NCBI GenBank assembly: GCA_022573485.1
Contig: JACZTW010000037.1
Coordinates: 1 to 17,095, forward strand
Direction of reading: 5' to 3'
From: Planctomycetota bacterium
GTDB lineage: Bacteria; Planctomycetota; Phycisphaerae; UBA1845; CAIVHJ01
DNA length: 17,095 nt
In this document: piece by piece, positions 13,153 through 17,095 of the stretch
Position numbering within the stretch: the first letter of the stretch is position 1
Layout of the letters: each line of letters opens with the position of its first letter
The notes under the pieces: model-generated
Databases searched by the model: none
What the model was told of the DNA's origin: nothing
Seen by the model: the letters and a program-made list of their open reading frames with translations, nothing else
Made by a program: the position numbers and the translations under genes

Positions 13153-15297
13153 ATGATCTCTACGGTTTCATCGAACTGCAGCATACGCCGGTCGCCGGCG
13201 CGTGCTGCCGCTTTGTGGTTGGCAGTGGCCCTGACGGTTTGTGGATCCGGGGCGGCCACGGTGCCGGCCACGGTGCCGGCCGAGGAGCCGGCCTCGAAAT
13301 CGGTTACGGCGGAACTCAAAGCCGCTATCGATCGGGCCCGCGACAAAGTCTTCCCGGCACTCGTCAGCATCATCACCGTGCGGGAGTATTATTCGCAGGG
13401 GCGCAAGCGGCTGTCGCGTTCCGGCGGCAGCGGGACCATCATCTCTGACCAAGGCTATATCGTGACCAACGCCCACGTGGCGCAGGATGGCTCCCGATTC
13501 AAAGTCATTCTGGCCGACAAGCGGGAGATCGATGCCAAGCTGATCGGCGAAGATCCCGCGTCGGACCTCGCCGTGATCCAGCTCGACTTGACGCAGCTCG
13601 AGCCCGACGAGCAATTGCCGGTGGCCAAGTTCGGCGACTCGCGTGAACTCGACATTGGCGACTACGTGCTGGCCATGGGCTCGCCGTGGGGTATGTCCCG
13701 CTCGATGTCGCTGGGTATCGTCAACAGCAACGATCGCGTCCTCGCCAACTTTTTCATGGACGATGCCGACTATGAGGTTTCATTAGGTGCGGATCAGCCG
13801 ACCGGCATGTATTATCGCTGGATTCAGCACGATGCTTCCATCGCGCCCGGCAACTCGGGCGGCCCGCTGGTCAACCTCAAAGGAGAAATTGTCGGCGTGA
13901 ATACCCGCGGCACCGGTTGGGCAGGCAATCTTGGGCTCGCCAGCCCCAGCTCCGTGGTGCAGGACGTGGTCGGAGACCTCGTCGCCTTCGGCGAAGTGAT
14001 CCGCAGTTACGTGGGGCTGAAGTTCAAGCCGATCAAAACCACCGGGCACGACCACGGCGTGTTCGTCAACGCCGTGATCGAGGATTCGCCGGCGGACCGC
14101 GCCGGTATGAAGCCGGGCGATCTGATCAGCGCCATCGACGACGAGCCGGTCACGGTGCGCTACGTCGAGGAAATGCCGGCGCTGCGCCGCGACCTCAGCG
14201 ATCGCCCCGTGGGCAGCAAGGTGAAGTTCACCTACGAGCGCGGCGGCGACAAGGCGGACGTCTTGATCGTGACCGAGAAATACGAGAAGGATCGCGGCGA
14301 TCGCAAAGAATTGAAGAAATGGGGCTTCACGGTACAGGATCTCACGCCGCGGATGGCCCGCAATCGCCGGTTGCCCTCGCATGAGGGCGTGCTGGTCACC
14401 GGCGTCGAGGTCGGCCGACCGGCCCAGACGGCCAAGCCGCCGCTGCAACGCGGCGACGTGATTCTCGCGGTCGATGGCCTGCCTGTCGTGGAACTGCCCG
14501 CGCTGATGAAGGCCTACCACGAGATTATCGATCAAGAGAAACTGCCCGAATTCGTGCGTTTCGATTTCGAGCGCAACGCGGGGCGCTATGTCACGATCCT
14601 CGAACCCAAGGACGAAGAGGATGACGACAGGCCCGCCGAGATCGCCAAAGCCTGGCTGGGGGTGGAAGTGCAACCCGTGGTCAAGGAAATGGCCAAGGAA
14701 ATCGGCATCGAGGGCAAAAAGGGATTCCGCGTGGTTAAGATCTACGAGCGCACCAAGGCGTTCGACTCAGACCTTGAGGTCGGCGACATCATCACGCACC
14801 TCAACGGCGCCAAGCTCAAGGTCCGTTCTGATGAAGACTACGCCTCGTTTCAACGCAAGATCAAGCAACAAGACATCGGCGATCAGGCGGAATTGACCCT
14901 GTTGCGTGACGGCGGAGAACTCAAGATATCGGTGGAACTCGAGCCGGCCAAGAAAACGATCGCCGAGGCCAAGCGCGTCAAGAACCGCGACTTCGATCTC
15001 GAAGTGCGCGAGATTACCTTCTTCGACATTGCCAACCGGCGCTGGAAGCCGGATACGAAAGGCGTGCTGGTCACTCTGGTCGAGAGAGGCGGCTGGGCGG
15101 GCGTGGGGCACCTCCGCATTCGCGACTTGATTATCCGCATCGGCGAGGACACCATCGACGGCCTCGATGCTTTCAAGCAGGCCATGAAGGACATCGCCGA
15201 CAGCAAGCCTGAGAAGGTGCGAATGCTGGTGCTCCGCGGCATCGAGACGCGGTTCTTGTTCATCGAAACCGACTGGGATTCTCTGGTAGTCGAATAA
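13153..15297 (+). CDS. Secreted HtrA/DegP-like serine protease with four PDZ domains
   Basis: A 714-residue S1C-family protease, probably periplasmic and involved in protein quality control. The start is ATG 13153, with AGAGGAG five bases upstream. A signal peptide occupies about 1-35. The trypsin-fold domain carries a complete triad: His108 in TNAHVA, Asp138 in SDLAV and Ser235 in GNSGGPLVN. About 30 residues are inserted before the Ser loop (NFFMDD...TGMYYRW), longer than in E. coli DegP. Four PDZ-like domains follow at about 285-375, 390-485, 500-597 and 615-705; DegP has two. The GVLVTGVE and GVLVTLVE segments mark domains 2 and 4. It is followed 129 bp later by a degenerate relative. The protease class is certain; the exact PDZ borders are by eye. 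Confidence 0.92.
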   Translation: MISTVSSNCSIRRSPARAAALWLAVALTVCGSGAATVPATVPAEEPASKSVTAELKAAIDRARDKVFPALVSIITVREYYSQGRKRLSRSGGSGTIISDQGYIVTNAHVAQDGSRFKVILADKREIDAKLIGEDPASDLAVIQLDLTQLEPDEQLPVAKFGDSRELDIGDYVLAMGSPWGMSRSMSLGIVNSNDRVLANFFMDDADYEVSLGADQPTGMYYRWIQHDASIAPGNSGGPLVNLKGEIVGVNTRGTGWAGNLGLASPSSVVQDVVGDLVAFGEVIRSYVGLKFKPIKTTGHDHGVFVNAVIEDSPADRAGMKPGDLISAIDDEPVTVRYVEEMPALRRDLSDRPVGSKVKFTYERGGDKADVLIVTEKYEKDRGDRKELKKWGFTVQDLTPRMARNRRLPSHEGVLVTGVEVGRPAQTAKPPLQRGDVILAVDGLPVVELPALMKAYHEIIDQEKLPEFVRFDFERNAGRYVTILEPKDEEDDDRPAEIAKAWLGVEVQPVVKEMAKEIGIEGKKGFRVVKIYERTKAFDSDLEVGDIITHLNGAKLKVRSDEDYASFQRKIKQQDIGDQAELTLLRDGGELKISVELEPAKKTIAEAKRVKNRDFDLEVREITFFDIANRRWKPDTKGVLVTLVERGGWAGVGHLRIRDLIIRIGEDTIDGLDAFKQAMKDIADSKPEKVRMLVLRGIETRFLFIETDWDSLVVE
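13255..13290 (+). repeat. In-frame 12-bp tandem repeat
   Basis: Two exact copies of GCCACGGTGCCG and one variant (GCCGAGGAGCCG) encode ATVP-type units in the linker just after the signal peptide of the protease. Confidence 0.75.
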
Positions 15298-15300
15298 CGT

Positions 15301-15371
15301 GTAGCGGCCGACCCCCGTGTCGGCCGTCGCTCCGATTTCGCAAGACGGCCGGCAGAGGCGCTGGCCGCTAC
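15301..15371. repeat. Inverted pair of GTAGCGGCC palindromes
   Basis: A plus copy at 15301-15326 and an inverted copy at 15344-15371 face each other between the protease and its degenerate partner. They belong to the same family as the cluster at 1-142. The first copy starts three bases after the protease stop. Confidence 0.75.
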
Positions 15372-15426
15372 GTTCCACGGTGCGGCATGTGTTTCTACTG
15401 GCTTGGTTTCCAAGGAGACTGAAGAC

Positions 15427-16335
15427 ATGATTAACATCAAAGGACAAGAAGGTTTACGTGGTGCGGCGCTCGTTGTCGCGGTGATGCTGGCGTGCAATTC
15501 CGCTGCTCGGGCGGACGATTTCGAGAAGTTTCAGGAGCGCGCCCGGCAGCAAAAGAAGGAGCTGATCAGCAAGCTGATGGATCAGCACGCCCCGTGCATC
15601 GTGACGGTGGAGTTCATTGCCAAAGAGAGCTTCATGGGGCAGGAGCGCAAGAGCGAGATGGAATCGCTCGCCGTGATGGTCAGCCCGGACGGTCTCGTGT
15701 TGGCAGCCAATTCCCGGTTGCAGGGACTGATGAGCATGGGCATGAGAATGGCCGGCGGCATGATGGGCGGGATGATGGGCAGCATGCCCCCGCCCCAATC
15801 GGACACGGAAGACCTCAAGATCATCATCGGCGACGACGATTCGGAGAAATATGAGGCCAAGTTGATCGCGCGCGATTCAGATCTGGATCTGGCTTGGGTG
15901 CAGATTACCGACACGAAAGGCCAGACCTTCAAATACGTCGATTTTCAGGACTCCGTGCAGCTCGAGGTCGGCGATTCCTACTACACCATCAGCCGCATGG
16001 GCCAGCGATTCGATCGAGTTCCGCTGGTGTCCTCGTCGAGCATCGCAGCCGTGGTGCAGAACCCCAGGCCGCTGCTGGTCGGATCGGGCACGATGTCCTG
16101 GGGCGGGCCGGTGTTCGGCGCCGACGGCAAGGTGGCCGGTTTCGTGGTCACCCAACCGCCCGAGCCCGGCGAACAGGGAGCGATGTCGCTGGAATCGATG
16201 ATGAACATGGGCGGTTTCATTCTGCCGGCCAAGAAGATTGTCAAAGCCATGGAGCAGGCCCGGGAAATCGCCAAGAAGCAGCCCGCTGAGGATGCTGAGG
16301 ATGCCGAGGATGCCAAACCCGGCGACGCGCCGTAG
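15427..16335 (+). CDS. Secreted trypsin-fold pseudoprotease with Met-rich loop
   Basis: A 302-residue exported protein, start ATG 15427 with AAGGAG (15412-15417). A signal peptide ends ARA at about residue 29. The body follows the S1C protease pattern: MVSPDGLVLAANSRL matches the catalytic-His strand, but Ser96 stands where His should be. Asp154 in DLDLAWVQI matches the catalytic Asp. MSWGGPVFGADGKVAGFVV (223-241) matches GNSGGP, with Trp225 at the nucleophile. It is therefore probably inactive. Residues 100-120 hold nine methionines among Gly and Ser, ending SMPPP, which could bind metal such as copper or a hydrophobic client. The tail has EDA repeats. No PDZ domain is present. It follows the active four-PDZ protease by 129 bp, so a regulatory or scaffold role is plausible. 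Confidence 0.8.
   Translation: MINIKGQEGLRGAALVVAVMLACNSAARADDFEKFQERARQQKKELISKLMDQHAPCIVTVEFIAKESFMGQERKSEMESLAVMVSPDGLVLAANSRLQGLMSMGMRMAGGMMGGMMGSMPPPQSDTEDLKIIIGDDDSEKYEAKLIARDSDLDLAWVQITDTKGQTFKYVDFQDSVQLEVGDSYYTISRMGQRFDRVPLVSSSSIAAVVQNPRPLLVGSGTMSWGGPVFGADGKVAGFVVTQPPEPGEQGAMSLESMMNMGGFILPAKKIVKAMEQAREIAKKQPAEDAEDAEDAKPGDAP
16285..16311 (+). repeat. In-frame 9-nt tandem repeat
   Basis: Three GCYGAGGAT units encode AED triplets in the acidic C-terminal tail of the pseudoprotease. Confidence 0.8.
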
Positions 16336-16359
16336 CACAATCGGGTAGGGAAGGGGAAA

Positions 16360-16436
16360 GTACGAAGGACGAAGTACGAAAAGGAAGAGGGAATAGGGAA
16401 AAGTCGAAAAGTCCAAAGTCCAAAGGAAAAAGGGGT
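16360..16436 (+). repeat. Heptamer arrays GTACGAA and AAGTCCA
   Basis: GTACGAA occurs three times in exact 7-nt register (16360-16380; the middle unit starts GG). The purine-rich continuation to about 16436 keeps a loose 7-nt step, including AGGGAAT/AGGGAAA and two AAGTCCA units. Confidence 0.75.
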
Positions 16437-16439
16437 CTA

Positions 16440-16455
16440 GGGATTGAGGGGTTGA
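16440..16455 (+). repeat. Octamer GGGRTTGA, two copies
   Basis: GGGATTGA and GGGGTTGA are directly adjacent. Confidence 0.6.
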
Positions 16456-16484
16456 GGACATGCGGAATTCGGGATGCAGATGAG

Positions 16485-16498
16485 AGTCCTCAGTCCTC
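16485..16498 (+). repeat. Heptamer AGTCCTC, two copies
   Basis: Two exact adjacent copies of AGTCCTC. Confidence 0.6.
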
Positions 16499-16638
16499 GT
16501 TGGAGTGTTTAGCGGCGACCCGTAGGGGAGCACGTCGCAAATGCGAAATTCAGAATGCGCGATGCGGATCGAAGAATCCCGATCAGAACCCGAAGTCCCG
16601 GCACATCGGCAGTGAGCGACGTCTGCCCGCTGATTACC

Positions 16639-16673
16639 GAGTACTGAGTACTGAGTACCGGCTACTGTCTACT
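16639..16673 (+). repeat. Heptamer array GAGTACT, five degenerate copies
   Basis: Five consecutive 7-nt units fit the consensus NNNTACY. The last unit overlaps the hslU stop codon (16672-16674 on the complement). Confidence 0.8.
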
Positions 16674-17095
16674 ATAGTATGAACTTGCTCAGGTCTTCGT
16701 CCTTGGTGATGTGGCTGAGGGTTTCGCGGACGAACTTTTCGTCGATGGTCACGGTGTCGCCCTGGCGTTCGGGGGCGTTGAAGGAAATATCTTCGAGCAG
16801 CTTCTCCGAGATGGTGTAGAGTCGCCGGGCGCCGGTGTTCTGCGACGTGCGGTTGACTTGGAACGCCAGATCCGCCATGGCTTCGACGGCGCCGTCCTTG
16901 AACTTAAGCGTCAGGCCCTCGGTGGCCAGCATGGCGATATGCTGTTTGATCAGAGCGTTTCGGGGCTCGGTCAGGATCCGCACGAAATCCTCTTTTGAGA
17001 GATCGTCGAGTTCGACGCGGATGGGGAATCGGCCCTGAAGCTCGGGTATGAGATCGTTGGGTTTGCTGCCGTGGAAGGCGCCGGCGGCGATGAAC
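16672..17095 (-). CDS. hslU: ATP-dependent protease ATPase subunit HslU (C-terminal part)
   Basis: The frame enters from the right edge and gives 140 residues to the TAG at 16672. It matches the end of HslU/ClpY, the AAA+ unfoldase that feeds substrates to the HslV peptidase in the cytoplasm. Recognisable segments are FIAAGAFHGSKPNDLIPELQGR, split here as FIAAGAF then KPNDLIPELQGR, followed by RILTEP, ATEGL, the sensor-2 motif GARRL, and the C-terminal EDLSKFIL. That tail inserts into HslV to activate it, so it is intact and implies a functional HslV partner. The AAA+ Walker motifs lie outside the window. hslV is expected near hslU upstream, beyond the right edge. The stop codon lies within the GAGTACT repeat array. 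Confidence 0.95.
   Translation of the reverse strand, partial: FIAAGAFHGSKPNDLIPELQGRFPIRVELDDLSKEDFVRILTEPRNALIKQHIAMLATEGLTLKFKDGAVEAMADLAFQVNRTSQNTGARRLYTISEKLLEDISFNAPERQGDTVTIDEKFVRETLSHITKDEDLSKFIL

Larger units (their letters stand above)
16336..16671. other. 336-bp convergent gap made of short tandem units
   Basis: There is no gene or RNA here. The gap is largely a mosaic of short tandem families (16360-16380, 16381-16436, 16440-16455, 16485-16498, 16639-16673). The stretch 16500-16638 is less ordered, with GATGCG and GAATTC-like echoes. Confidence 0.7.

Noticed and set aside
13783..14673. 296-residue frame opposite the PDZ protease
   Set aside because: Shadow of conserved protease and PDZ codons.
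16336..16680. CRISPR array
   Set aside because: Units are 7-8 nt and directly adjacent, with no 25-40 bp repeats, no regular spacers and no cas genes.
1011..16680. tRNA or other structural RNA genes in the gaps
   Set aside because: Read for T-arm and acceptor patterns and found none; the hairpins present belong to repeat families.

Overview
This GC-rich window looks like chromosome from a planctomycete-type bacterium (Planctomycetota). The grounds are an HtrA-type protease with four PDZ domains, a degenerate companion protease, a lipoprotein with a Gly/Asn/Glu linker, frequent GTG and TTG starts, and gaps filled with short palindromes and 7-9 nt tandem units. I infer the phylum from style and have made no database match. 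No phage, IS, CRISPR, tRNA or rRNA is visible.

Left third (1-6434): five minus-strand genes for acyl-CoA beta-oxidation (or short-chain synthesis in reverse). In transcription order they are three acyl-CoA dehydrogenases, an acetyl-CoA C-acetyltransferase and a 3-hydroxyacyl-CoA dehydrogenase. A strong sigma-70-like promoter at 6365-6392 reads into this cluster through a leader of about 200 nt that holds paired hairpins. Enoyl-CoA hydratase and ETF genes are not in view. Three of the four gaps inside the cluster, plus the leader, carry an inverted pair of short repeats, from a different family in nearly every gap.

Middle (6435-12786): prmC (release factor glutamine methyltransferase) and murA (first committed step of peptidoglycan synthesis) run on the plus strand. 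They are followed by a remnant-like stretch and a metzincin-type lipoprotein protease. A dihydrouridine synthase then lies convergent to that protease, and a secreted alpha/beta hydrolase is further right on the minus strand.

Right (13153-17095): a secreted trypsin-fold protease with an intact His-Asp-Ser triad and four PDZ domains is followed by a smaller secreted protein of the same fold. The smaller protein appears to have lost the catalytic His and Ser and has gained a methionine-rich loop. Such a pair could work as protease plus pseudoprotease in envelope quality control. The C-terminal part of hslU (ATPase of the HslUV protease) enters from the right edge. The 336-bp convergent gap before it is almost entirely short tandem units, many exactly seven bases long.

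The most unusual feature is not a gene: nearly every gap holds a mini-array or hairpin pair, often with an inverted partner at the opposite end of the gap. In two places the arrays run into stop codons (third acyl-CoA dehydrogenase and hslU), and a third adjoins a spurious upstream start for murA.
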